IMG/VR virus record: IMGVR_UViG_3300014720_000099
Coordinates: 1-33,882 of that record
From: a virus
Length of the DNA: 33,882 nt
Reading direction: 5' to 3' (one strand)
The position numbers and the translations under genes are program-made. Shown piece after piece: positions 22,093 to 30,946 of the stretch. The notes below the pieces were generated by a model. That model searched no databases, was not told where the DNA came from, and saw only the letters and a program-made list of their open reading frames with translations. Position 1 is the stretch's first letter, and the number at the start of each line of letters is the position of its first letter.

Positions 22093-25000
22093 ATGGCAGC
22101 GTTTTTATATTCAGGTATAGATTATTTAGTACTATCTATAGATACACCATATGATAATATTAATGATCCTCTAACATTGCGAGATGACTTAGCTAGTGTA
22201 AGAGTTTGGTATAGTACTACTCAGGGATTTAATGCACTAACTGAAGGCACTTTAGTTTTTAATGGGTTAAGCTTAAGCATAACAATAACAGGCTTAATAC
22301 CCAATACCAGATACTATGTTAGATATGCACTAGTTTCAGCCATAGATCCCACCACTTATACTATTAGTGATGAGCTAACTGAAATTACTGATGCCGAACC
22401 GAGTGATGGCAAAACAGTTTCATTAGCACCTACATATAATGCTTTTGTTTATACTGCTGCTGGTACAACTCCAAGTCCATCAAGTAGCACTATTACAGCT
22501 TCTGTGTTTAATTTTACCACTCAAAGTCCTTATTTTGAGTGGTATATTGATGGAGTACTAGTAACAGATAATAACACTAGTACATTAACTTACACTCCAA
22601 AAAGTAGCTACTCTAACATGCCTGATACTATTAGTGTTAAGGCTAGAGACGGCACTAGCACATCTCCGATAGTCGCGGAAGATAGCTTAGTTATGTTTGG
22701 GGTAATACCGGGTAGTAGTGCAATAACTATAGTTAATTATAATCTAGCACATAGTTTATTTACTACTAGTGCTGGAGTTGTAACCTATACTGGTAGTGGT
22801 ACAGCTATACAAGTACTTGAAGGTAGTACATATTTAAATGTTGATAATAGTGCTACGCCAGCTAACGGAACTTTCAAAGTTACAGCTGCCGGCGAAAACA
22901 ACTATATAACTCCTAGTACAACTATAACTACTGTTGGCGGTACAACAGTACAATATGGTGATCATAGTAATATGACACAAAATAGTGCTAGAATTATTTA
23001 TACTATTACTGTAAAAGATAGTGGTGGTACAACAAGGAGTTTTATAAGCTATCAAAATTTTACTAAAAGCATAGAGGGAGCTAGTGCGCAAGTAATTACT
23101 TTAAGTTCTTCAGCTCTTGCTTTTATATTTCCAGATAGTACGTCTATAACGCCTAGTTTTCCACCTGATATTACATTTACTTTAAAAAGACAAAATACTA
23201 CTGAAACCGCAACATTTACTGCAATTGCATACAGTGCATCAGATACTTCACTAGGTTCACTAACTTCTAGCTTAACTGGTACAGGGGATAGTAGAACTAT
23301 ATCCGCCTCTAACTTTAATAGTTTAGGCGGCACTATTACTAGGTATATTAAAGTTACAGCTACAGTTGGAAGTTTAAGCGATACAGTAACTATTGCCAGA
23401 GGTGACAATGGAGGAGATGCAGTTTCTCATCTAATGACTAATGAAAGTCATGTAGTAGCTGCTGATAGTGCAGGAACAGTAGCTAGTTTTAGCGGCGCTT
23501 TAACATATGGAGCTATATTTAAGGGCATAGTTAATGAAACTATGAACTGGACTATTACTAAAACAGATGGTTCTGGTATTACCACAAATATAATTACTCC
23601 TACTTTAATTAGTACTACAGGTACAATCGGAAGTATAACTGGTACTGGTCCCTGGACTGCAACTATTAGTGGTATGAGTAGCACCAGCGGTTTAACGGTT
23701 GGAGATGTAATATCTGCCATAGAAAATAGTACTGGTAGACTATACACTGGTAGCCCTACCAATATTGCTGTAACTAGTATAGTAAATGCAACGTCTATTA
23801 CATATACTGTTACTGGTGGTACTACTCCTGTAGCTGGACCAATTGGTGGATTAGCAAAAGGGAATAATAATTATACACTTACTCCTACATCTTTAACAGC
23901 AGATGCTTCTACAACTACAGTTATTGGTACGAAAAACTCACTGACAAGCACTAAAATATACTCTTTAAGTAAGAGTAAAGCAGGAGCTAAAGGTGATCGA
24001 GGTGATCGAGGTGATCGAGGTGATCGAGGTGATGATGGAAAGGTAGTATATTCAGCAAGAGTTTGGTTACAATCAGCTAGTGCCCCAGCAGCACCTAGTG
24101 GAGGAAATTTTAACGCGTCTACTGGAGTACTAACAGCTCCAAGTGGTTGGTTAACTACTCAACCTGCTACAACAACTACTCCTACTTATGCTTCAGAGTA
24201 TGTGTTTGTAGTTACACAAGGTAGTACTACAAATGCAGGCGGGACTTGGAGTACGCCATTTATTGATGCCGTACGAGGAGCAGACGGTAGCACTCAAGAA
24301 AGAGTAGAGCTATATCTAAGTACTGCAGATGGCAGCACTCCTATCGCACCCAGTAGCGTATTGTATACAATTAGTACAGCTACTTTAGGTACGCAAACAG
24401 GTGGCACATCAGGCTGGTCATTAACTATGCCAGCTATACCAGCATATCCTGGTGCAGTTTTTATGACCACAGCTGTAGCTAGCAGCAGCACACCAGCAAG
24501 TCCAATAACTCTTAACAGCTGGTCAACAGTTGTAATGGTAGCTAGACAAGGCGCATCAGTAACAGGAGCAGAAGGTATACGTAGTCTTGTTGCATATATA
24601 GTACGTAATCAAACCGATGCTGCATTAACTACTGCACCTAGTAATACAATTGGAGCAACTGCGCCGGCAAGCTATAGTTTAACAGCTAGTTCAGTAAGTG
24701 TAGGACAAGTTTTATGGTATACTTTTGGCAGGTATAATCCAAACGCTAGTGCTATAGACGGAATACCTGCTAATACTACAGTATGGAGCGTACCAGTAGC
24801 TGCTAGCGTATTTCAAGATATACGTAGTGATAACTATAATGGGCCAAATCCTCCAACTAGCGCAAATTTTGGAACTCTAGGATACTATTTAAGAAGAAGT
24901 ACGGGAGAAATATTTGCTACTAGTGCATATCTACGTGGTCAATTAGTAACGGGTTCAAGCGGTTCCCAAAGAATCGAAATTAATACTAGTTCTAGTAATA

Positions 25001-27345
25001 AGGTAGAAGTCTATAATAGTAGTAATCAAAGAGTAGCATATTTTGGTGGTTTAGGTGCTACTTTTGATGGTTTATTAAATTTTACTCCAAGCTTTAATAC
25101 TATTGGTAATATGATTAGTTCATATGGTATATATGGTTCTACTCCAACTATTCAGACTACTGCTACAAGACCCTCTGGTATTATAAGTCAGCTTGCGTAT
25201 TTATATTTTGGTACTAATACTACAAGATTAACATTAACGTCTCCATCTTTTGCTAATTCAGTATGGGCTAGTACTTTTTTAAATTATTATACTGGTTTTC
25301 CTGGTAGTGGATCTTTTCTATCTGGAGCAGTACTTGGAGATAGTTCAACAACTGATCCTGTAATATTTGGTGATGGTACTACATATAATAATACAGGTCT
25401 TGTGCTGTGGCCAGGAAATACTGCATATTTTGGATTACTTGGTATGCGAGACGAAAGCCGAGGTTTTAAAGCTGCAGGATTTTTTGCAACAACTGGAGAT
25501 ACACTAAGTGTTACATTAGCAGATGCACCAGCAGGCAGTGGAACTAATGGTGGTTATGCCATTAACGTTCGCAGTGGCCAAATAAGATATGGCAGTGTAG
25601 TAATAGGAACACCTCCTAACGATGCTGCTCAAGTATTAACTGGTAACGGTAGTTGGACCGATAGTCCAAGGTTAGTAAATCCAGCGGCTACTGGTGGATA
25701 TTATGGTGTTGGTGTTAATATTGTTAATGGACAGCCCGTTACAGTTACAACTAAGATACTAGATTATGACCATGCTGCGCCTGCAGCAGTAGTTGGTAGA
25801 GAGATTGGCAGCGGTAGCACAGCAGGTGGCCTAGTTGTTGGTGCAAATATTATTAGACCACTACAATTACGTGGTACAGCAGTTACTGATCTTGGCATTA
25901 CTGGCGGCACTGCTGGTACTGATAATACTTTTAGAAACTTTGGCTGGGGCGGATATAACATTAGTCCGCCGCCTGGCACAACTACTACATACTTACGTGG
26001 TGATGGTACTTGGTCTACTGTAACTACTGAAAGTGGTGGAACAGTATCAAGTGTAGGTATTAGCAGCACAACCTTAACTATTGCAGGTACTAATCCGGTT
26101 ACAAGTACAGGAACTATAACAGTAAACTTAACAAATACAGCAGTTACAGCTGGCAGTTATACAAATGCTAGTATAACAGTAGATGCTCAAGGCAGAATTA
26201 CTGCTGCTAGTAGTGGATCCGCCGGAGGCGTTACAAGTATTAGTGGTACTAGTAACCAAATTTCCGCTAGTGCAAGTACCGGAGCAGTTACACTTAGCCT
26301 ACCACAAAATATACACACTAGTGCAACACCACAATTTGGCCAATTAAGTTTAAATGGTAGTATTATTGGTGGTAGCCAATTAAGCGTTACCAGTAGTACT
26401 AGTAGCGGAATCGTACTAAAGAAAACAAGTTATGCCAGTTCCAGCATTACAGCATGGGATGATAGTACATTCTATGGTAATAATGTATATTTAAACGCTG
26501 GTACATGGACTTTTAGTGCAAAAGCCGGAAGTACTTATTGCTCAATTATAGATCAATTTGGTACTAGTGCAGCAGCCGGCGTAAACTGGTATTGTAGTAG
26601 CAATAGTGGTAGTAGCTGGAACTTATCAAATGGTGTATTGTTGTGGGACGAAGCCGGCCGTTGGCGTGCTAAAGTATTTAGTGGCATTGTATTTAGTAGC
26701 AGCGGACTAGGTGATACGGGATCAGTAACATGGGATAATAGTGCTGGTAGATTAATAAGTTACAATACATTAGGAGCTGCTGCAGCCGGTCAAATAATGT
26801 ATATTGGAACTACTGCAGTAGCTATTAATAGAGGTACAGGAGCATTATCACTAACTGGAGTAAATATTGATGGTAGTGCTGGCAGTGCTAGTAGTGCTAC
26901 TACTGCTACTACAGCAACTAACTTAAGTGGAGGAACTGTAAACGCAACTACTGGTAGTTTTAGTGGTGCAGTTAGTACAGGAGCTCTAACAGTAACAGGT
27001 GCAATAACTGCTACTGGTAATATTACTGCTTATTATTCTGACGATAGGCTAAAGAATAAGTTAGGTAATATACAAAATGCTGTAGAAAAAATCACAAAAT
27101 TAAATGGATTTTATTATACGGCAAATAGCACCGCACAAGCTCTAGGATATGATATTCGCGTTGAAGTGGGTGTTAGTGCACAAGAAGTAGAAAGTATACT
27201 TCCAGAAATAGTTGTACCAGCTCCAATTGATTCTAAATATAAAACAATACATTATGAAAGATTAATACCTTTATTAATAGAAGCAATTAAAGAACAGCAG
27301 TTACAAATAGATAAACTTACTAAACTTGTAAATGAGAGATCGTAA
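22093..27345 (+). CDS. Long tail fibre with collagen-like repeat and S74 chaperone domain
   Basis: This is a 1750-residue trimeric-type fibre. Residues about 1-110 include a fibronectin-like unit (NTRYYVRYALVS). Further beta modules follow, then a collagen-like Gly-X-Y stretch at about 630-650 made of GDR repeats, more beta repeats typical of phage fibres (GTVSSVGI, ISGTSNQISAS, LPQNIHTSATPQFGQL), and a C-terminal S74 intramolecular chaperone (about 1645-1750). That domain starts at YYSDDRLKN, where self-cleavage before the Ser normally releases it after trimer folding, and ends in a coiled coil. I use ATG 22093, which has AAGGG at 6 nt, rather than TTG 22087, which would touch that site. The stop overlaps the next start as TAATG. 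Confidence 0.9.
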   Translation: MAAFLYSGIDYLVLSIDTPYDNINDPLTLRDDLASVRVWYSTTQGFNALTEGTLVFNGLSLSITITGLIPNTRYYVRYALVSAIDPTTYTISDELTEITDAEPSDGKTVSLAPTYNAFVYTAAGTTPSPSSSTITASVFNFTTQSPYFEWYIDGVLVTDNNTSTLTYTPKSSYSNMPDTISVKARDGTSTSPIVAEDSLVMFGVIPGSSAITIVNYNLAHSLFTTSAGVVTYTGSGTAIQVLEGSTYLNVDNSATPANGTFKVTAAGENNYITPSTTITTVGGTTVQYGDHSNMTQNSARIIYTITVKDSGGTTRSFISYQNFTKSIEGASAQVITLSSSALAFIFPDSTSITPSFPPDITFTLKRQNTTETATFTAIAYSASDTSLGSLTSSLTGTGDSRTISASNFNSLGGTITRYIKVTATVGSLSDTVTIARGDNGGDAVSHLMTNESHVVAADSAGTVASFSGALTYGAIFKGIVNETMNWTITKTDGSGITTNIITPTLISTTGTIGSITGTGPWTATISGMSSTSGLTVGDVISAIENSTGRLYTGSPTNIAVTSIVNATSITYTVTGGTTPVAGPIGGLAKGNNNYTLTPTSLTADASTTTVIGTKNSLTSTKIYSLSKSKAGAKGDRGDRGDRGDRGDDGKVVYSARVWLQSASAPAAPSGGNFNASTGVLTAPSGWLTTQPATTTTPTYASEYVFVVTQGSTTNAGGTWSTPFIDAVRGADGSTQERVELYLSTADGSTPIAPSSVLYTISTATLGTQTGGTSGWSLTMPAIPAYPGAVFMTTAVASSSTPASPITLNSWSTVVMVARQGASVTGAEGIRSLVAYIVRNQTDAALTTAPSNTIGATAPASYSLTASSVSVGQVLWYTFGRYNPNASAIDGIPANTTVWSVPVAASVFQDIRSDNYNGPNPPTSANFGTLGYYLRRSTGEIFATSAYLRGQLVTGSSGSQRIEINTSSSNKVEVYNSSNQRVAYFGGLGATFDGLLNFTPSFNTIGNMISSYGIYGSTPTIQTTATRPSGIISQLAYLYFGTNTTRLTLTSPSFANSVWASTFLNYYTGFPGSGSFLSGAVLGDSSTTDPVIFGDGTTYNNTGLVLWPGNTAYFGLLGMRDESRGFKAAGFFATTGDTLSVTLADAPAGSGTNGGYAINVRSGQIRYGSVVIGTPPNDAAQVLTGNGSWTDSPRLVNPAATGGYYGVGVNIVNGQPVTVTTKILDYDHAAPAAVVGREIGSGSTAGGLVVGANIIRPLQLRGTAVTDLGITGGTAGTDNTFRNFGWGGYNISPPPGTTTTYLRGDGTWSTVTTESGGTVSSVGISSTTLTIAGTNPVTSTGTITVNLTNTAVTAGSYTNASITVDAQGRITAASSGSAGGVTSISGTSNQISASASTGAVTLSLPQNIHTSATPQFGQLSLNGSIIGGSQLSVTSSTSSGIVLKKTSYASSSITAWDDSTFYGNNVYLNAGTWTFSAKAGSTYCSIIDQFGTSAAAGVNWYCSSNSGSSWNLSNGVLLWDEAGRWRAKVFSGIVFSSSGLGDTGSVTWDNSAGRLISYNTLGAAAAGQIMYIGTTAVAINRGTGALSLTGVNIDGSAGSASSATTATTATNLSGGTVNATTGSFSGAVSTGALTVTGAITATGNITAYYSDDRLKNKLGNIQNAVEKITKLNGFYYTANSTAQALGYDIRVEVGVSAQEVESILPEIVVPAPIDSKYKTIHYERLIPLLIEAIKEQQLQIDKLTKLVNERS
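22515..22544. repeat. 11-bp intragenic inverted repeat
   Basis: TACCACTCAAA (22515-22525) pairs perfectly with TTTGAGTGGTA (22534-22544) across an 8-nt loop inside the long fibre gene. No T-run follows. Confidence 0.8.
23992..24036 (+). repeat. 9-bp tandem repeat encoding collagen-like GDR units
   Basis: Four exact copies of GGTGATCGA (23992-24027) are followed by a fifth that ends GAT instead of CGA (24028-24036). They encode four GDR triplets and GDD. Copy changes by slippage would keep the frame and alter fibre length. Confidence 0.95.
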
Positions 27346-29957
27346 TGACTACACCATCAGGTACTATAACATTAGATAATGTTCAAACAGAATTTGGTGG
27401 TACTAATCCAATTGGTATTAATGAATATTATGCGGGCGGAATATATGTATCCGCCTTTGTATCAGGAGTACCTACTAGTAGCACTATAGATATGAATAGT
27501 CTACGAAATAAGACTAAGATTAGTATATCTAATGATAAATCTAGCGTTAATGAGGGCGATAGTGTTACTTTTACTGTTACTACTGCTACAGTTACTAATG
27601 GTACTGTTTTTTATTGGGCGGCAGTTAGTAGTACAGGAACAACGGCTGCTGATGCAGTGGGAGACAGTCCACTAGGCAGCATTACTATAAATAGTAATGC
27701 TGCTACTATCTCTCTTACTATGAAGCTAGATACTGATACACCAGAAACTGGAGAAGATTTTGCAATTCGCTTTTACTATACACAGGCCGATAGGGACGCA
27801 TTTAATAATAACTACTTTGCCCAATCTAATACAGTTTCTATAAATAATGCAACTTATTCAATTGCACCAGCAGCTAGTAATGTAAATGAGGGTGGTAATT
27901 TAACTATAAATGTTACAACTACTAATATAACTAATGGTACTACATTTTATTGGACAATTAATCACAGCACAACCTCAACTAGTGATTTTAGTACAAATAG
28001 CGGTAGCTTTACAATTACAACAAATGCTGGAAGTTTTACTGTAGGACCGGTAGCAGATCAAGTTACAGAAGGTGCAGAAAGTTTTACAGTTAGTATGCGA
28101 CCATATAGTACTAGCGGTGTAGTACTAGCAACAACTAGTAGTATTACTATTAATGACACAAGTATAACTTCACCGACAGCAACTTTATCTGCGAGTCCTA
28201 GCAGTATTACAACCGGAACCAGTAGTACTCTTAGTTGGACTACTACAAACGCAACAAGTGCTAATATTAATCAAGGTATAGGAAATGTAAGTGTTGGTAG
28301 TGGCAGTACTACTGTATCTCCAACTACAACTACTACTTATACAATTACTCCTTATAATAGTGTTGGCACTGCAGGTACTACAGCTAGTGCAACAGTTACA
28401 GTTCATCCGGCAGCAAGTAGTACACTATCTGCAAGTCCTGGCAATATTACTAGTGGTGGTAGTAGTACACTAAGCTGGACAATGACAAATAGTAGTTTAG
28501 TATTTGGAGGTAAAATTAATCCAGGAAATATTAGTGTAAGCGGCAGCAGCGGAACTGTTAGCGTTAGCCCAACTAGTACTACTACTTATACTATTACTCC
28601 ATATAACGCAATAAATGTGGCAGGTACTACAGCTAGTACAACAGTTACGGTTTACGCCGTGGCAAGTAGTACCCTATCTGCAAGTCCTAGTTCAATATAT
28701 ACTGGCGACAGTAGTACACTAAGTTGGACAATGACTAATGCTGATGGAGGATACGGAATAATTAATCCTGGAAATATGGACGTTTATGGTACCAGTGGAA
28801 CAGAAAGCGTTAGTCCCAGTAGTACAACTACTTATACCATTACACCATATAATGCACTTAATTCGGCAGGAAACGCAGCTAGTGCAACTGTTACAGTAAC
28901 TGCACCTCCTACATATTATTCAGTACCACAAATAAATAGTATTACTTGGAGTCCTGCAAGTGTTGATGAAGGCAATGGAATTACATTTACACTTAGTGTT
29001 ACAGATAATGCATATAGTGGAGCTCCTAGAAATTTTTATTATGCATCTATTGGTGGATATAATACAACTGCAGCTGATTTTACTGATGTTGGATACGGTA
29101 CTTTAACTAGCATAGATGGAACTACAACCAGAACATTTACTGTTTATTTTGCTGCTGATCAAATAACCGAAGGAACAGAAACATTTTCTATTGGTATATA
29201 TAGTGCCGGACCATATCAAGGTAGTCCTTATTATCAAACGAGCTTCATTAATATTAATGATACTAGTACAACTCCTAGCTTAACATTAACATCTATAGGT
29301 TTTTCTCCAAACCCAGCGTATAATGGTCAAGGTTATACAATTACTGTAAATCAAAGCGGTACAAGTGGAAGCAATAATAATATTACACTAATACTAGACC
29401 AAAAAGCTCCTAATAATTTCTATGAAAGTTTTGGACCAGAAACAGAAAATCAATTAATTACTGTAAATGCAGGCAGTACTAGTGGCAGTTCTAGTAGTAC
29501 ACTTAGTGGGGCATCTTTAAGACATAATGCACAATTAACAGCTAGTGGTTCTATTACTAGTGGAGGGTCAGTAAGTACCTGGGCCATATTAGGTGGTAAT
29601 AGTAGTTATATGAGCTATATTAGTTTTAATGTTACCAATACTAATAGTGCCTTACAAAATACAGTAGATACAGTTGTATTTTTGCGTAGTGGACAAACAC
29701 TACATTTTGGTACTAATAATGGAACTGCATTAAGTGGTACGTCATATAGTGGAGATACATATATAAGATTATATAGTCAAAGCTCCGGAACACAAGTTGA
29801 TCAGACTGCGGGTTCTGGTTACAGCGATGACAATGGCGGCGGTCTTGGTAGTTATTTAACATGGACTAATAATTTGGGTGATGGTAACTATATACTAAAA
29901 ATAGGGGCTTTTAATACTGGTGCTGCCAGTGGAACTGCTGCTTATTATTTTTCATAA
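27345..29957 (+). CDS. Ig-like/Calx-beta tail surface protein (adhesin-like)
   Basis: This 870-residue extracellular-type beta protein, almost free of Cys, is probably a virion decoration or receptor/glycan-binding tail protein. The first 50 residues (PSGTITLDNVQTEFGGTNPIGINEYYAGG) form an anchor seen on other phage tail proteins. Calx-beta-like units follow (VNEGDSVTFTV near 60, VNEGGNLTINV near 175, VDEGNGITFTL near 530), each ending in an acidic loop that could bind calcium. Three tandem Ig-like units (about 275-525), marked by LSASPSSI, SSTLSW and TTTYTITPYN, lie between them. A C-terminal beta domain (LGDGNYILKIGAFNTG) resembles PPC-like modules. The binding target is unknown. It overlaps the fibre stop and so is translated with it. 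Confidence 0.8.
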   Translation: MTTPSGTITLDNVQTEFGGTNPIGINEYYAGGIYVSAFVSGVPTSSTIDMNSLRNKTKISISNDKSSVNEGDSVTFTVTTATVTNGTVFYWAAVSSTGTTAADAVGDSPLGSITINSNAATISLTMKLDTDTPETGEDFAIRFYYTQADRDAFNNNYFAQSNTVSINNATYSIAPAASNVNEGGNLTINVTTTNITNGTTFYWTINHSTTSTSDFSTNSGSFTITTNAGSFTVGPVADQVTEGAESFTVSMRPYSTSGVVLATTSSITINDTSITSPTATLSASPSSITTGTSSTLSWTTTNATSANINQGIGNVSVGSGSTTVSPTTTTTYTITPYNSVGTAGTTASATVTVHPAASSTLSASPGNITSGGSSTLSWTMTNSSLVFGGKINPGNISVSGSSGTVSVSPTSTTTYTITPYNAINVAGTTASTTVTVYAVASSTLSASPSSIYTGDSSTLSWTMTNADGGYGIINPGNMDVYGTSGTESVSPSSTTTYTITPYNALNSAGNAASATVTVTAPPTYYSVPQINSITWSPASVDEGNGITFTLSVTDNAYSGAPRNFYYASIGGYNTTAADFTDVGYGTLTSIDGTTTRTFTVYFAADQITEGTETFSIGIYSAGPYQGSPYYQTSFININDTSTTPSLTLTSIGFSPNPAYNGQGYTITVNQSGTSGSNNNITLILDQKAPNNFYESFGPETENQLITVNAGSTSGSSSSTLSGASLRHNAQLTASGSITSGGSVSTWAILGGNSSYMSYISFNVTNTNSALQNTVDTVVFLRSGQTLHFGTNNGTALSGTSYSGDTYIRLYSQSSGTQVDQTAGSGYSDDNGGGLGSYLTWTNNLGDGNYILKIGAFNTGAASGTAAYYFS
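28179..28910 (+). repeat. Three tandem Ig-like coding repeats
   Basis: The units start near 28179, 28413 and 28662, so they are about 234-249 nt long. Each begins with a stretch coding (S)TLSASP and then SSTLSW, and each ends with TTTYTITPYN. The second and third copies share long near-identical DNA blocks, for example GCAAGTAGTAC-CTATCTGC at 28413 and 28662. Confidence 0.85.
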
Positions 29958-29972
29958 TTGGATAATTATAAA

Positions 29973-30311
29973 ATGTGGCAAATTACAAAATTAGAAGTTG
30001 TACCTAGTGTTGACGATTTAAATAATGTAGTTATAAAGGTTCATTGGAAGTTAACACTAGCATATCAAGGATTAACTGATAACATAGAAGGTGTATATCC
30101 GTTAGATGCGCCAAAACAAGATGATTTTATTGACTATAATAGTTTAACTGAAGAGCAGGTATTTAATTGGATGTTTAATGCACCTCCAGTTAAAGATAGG
30201 CTTAAATATTCTATACCTAAAGAGGATGTTGAACAATTGCTGCTTAATAGATTAAAACAAAAATATGAAGAACAAAACCAGTCACAGTTTATGTCGGTTC
30301 CTTGGAATTGA
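29973..30311 (+). CDS. Small conserved-looking phage protein, function unknown
   Basis: This is a 112-residue soluble protein. It begins MWQITKLEVVPSVDDLNNVV, then has a beta strand pair (VVIKVHWKLTLAYQG), an acidic middle (YPLDAPKQDDFIDYNSLTEEQVFNWMF) and a basic, Gln-rich C-terminal helix. Proteins starting MW-x-IT with this layout are common among small genes near phage fibre regions, but I know no role. I start at ATG 29973, because TTG 29958 lies directly on the previous stop and adds only five residues. It is the last gene of the transcription unit that ends at the 30408-30445 terminator. It could be a fibre chaperone or minor tail protein; both are guesses. Confidence 0.7.
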   Translation: MWQITKLEVVPSVDDLNNVVIKVHWKLTLAYQGLTDNIEGVYPLDAPKQDDFIDYNSLTEEQVFNWMFNAPPVKDRLKYSIPKEDVEQLLLNRLKQKYEEQNQSQFMSVPWN

Positions 30312-30407
30312 TTAGATCGACTAGTCTACCCCGACCTGGCGACTGAGCTGACTAAACCAACTTGGAAACCACAGGTCGGCAGGCAAAGAACTTAAAAAGT
30401 TCCGCTC
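30312..30407 (+). other. Non-coding structured stretch after the adhesin block
   Basis: No gene is visible. CCGACCTG (30331-30338) pairs perfectly with CAGGTCGG (30372-30379) around a 33-nt loop, and GAACTT (30388-30393) pairs with AAGTTC (30397-30402) around AAA. Together with the terminator that follows, this gives a folded 3' end of about 130 nt. It could be an mRNA stabiliser or a small RNA released from the transcript. Confidence 0.5.
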
Positions 30408-30445
30408 AATGCCCTGCTCAATAACGATTGAGCAGGGCATTTTTT
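30408..30445 (+). terminator. Strong intrinsic terminator, 15-bp stem
   Basis: AATGCCCTGCTCAAT (30408-30422) pairs perfectly with ATTGAGCAGGGCATT (30427-30441) across an AACG loop. The T-run continues to 30445. It closes the tail-tip and adhesin transcription unit. Confidence 0.95.
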
Positions 30446-30449
30446 ATAG

Positions 30450-30478
30450 TTGACAAGTCTTTGCCCTTGTGATATAAT
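30450..30478 (+). promoter_or_regulatory. Consensus sigma70 promoter for the second fibre block
   Basis: A perfect TTGACA (30450-30455), a 17-nt spacer and a perfect TATAAT (30473-30478), with TG one base before the -10, lie only 4 nt after the terminator. The spacer carries CCCTTGTG in the same place as the promoter at 11143. Transcription should start near 30485, leaving a leader of about 115 nt before the gene at 30601. Confidence 0.93.
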
Positions 30479-30484
30479 ATACAA

Positions 30485-30600
30485 GAGTCAGAAAAGGTTT
30501 AAATATTTTTACTTGACAACAGCGAAGCCACTAAAATTAGTTGGCAGACTAGCTACAATTAAACCTGTAAGTTAACCACTGCTAACAATGAGGAGCTGCA
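30485..30600 (+). other. 5' leader without a gene
   Basis: This leader of about 115 nt runs from the predicted transcription start to ATG 30601. It holds only an AGGAG ribosome binding site (30591-30595), a second TTGACA (30513-30518) without a good -10, and small inverted repeats such as GTTA with TAAC. I recognise no riboswitch. Confidence 0.5.
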
Positions 30601-30945
30601 ATGGAAGCTGTAGAAAATCACAGCCTGATACAAACTATTAGTGTAGCAGGAATGGCATTACTTGCCCTAGGCGTAGGTATCCAAAAATTAGTAAAAGAGT
30701 GGCGTAGTACTGATGCAGAAACCAGCGTAATTAAAATGATGCACGAGGAGTTGGAGCGTATGGGTACACAAAATGCCAAGCTTACTGAGGAGTTGACTAA
30801 ACTGCAAAATGAAATTGTAGAATTAAACAATCAACTCGTTAAATTTAGTATAGAAAATAACAAACTGCAACAAGATGTTGCGGCTCTTACTACAGAATTA
30901 AATAGTTTTAAAAAATTAGCAGCATTACGAAAGGTAAAGGTGTAA
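30601..30945 (+). CDS. Membrane-anchored coiled-coil protein
   Basis: This 114-residue protein has one hydrophobic segment near the N-terminus (IQTISVAGMALLALGVGIQ, about 10-28). A basic flank follows, and then a long uninterrupted coiled coil (about 45-108: ELERMGTQNAKLTEELTKLQ and on). This layout fits an inner-membrane spanin or a holin-associated protein, but no Rz1-like partner is nested or adjacent. Its place at the head of a fibre operon also allows a structural role. It has an excellent AGGAG ribosome binding site and the strongest promoter in the window. Family unknown. Confidence 0.75.
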   Translation: MEAVENHSLIQTISVAGMALLALGVGIQKLVKEWRSTDAETSVIKMMHEELERMGTQNAKLTEELTKLQNEIVELNNQLVKFSIENNKLQQDVAALTTELNSFKKLAALRKVKV

Positions 30946-30946
30946 T

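Noticed and set aside
23995-24030. RGD motifs as integrin-type ligands
   Set aside because: They arise from the register of GDR collagen-like triplets in a phage fibre; no reason for integrin binding.
30513-30541. Second TTGACA in the leader as a promoter
   Set aside because: At 17 nt spacing the -10 would read ATTAGT, a poor match, and the perfect promoter lies just upstream.
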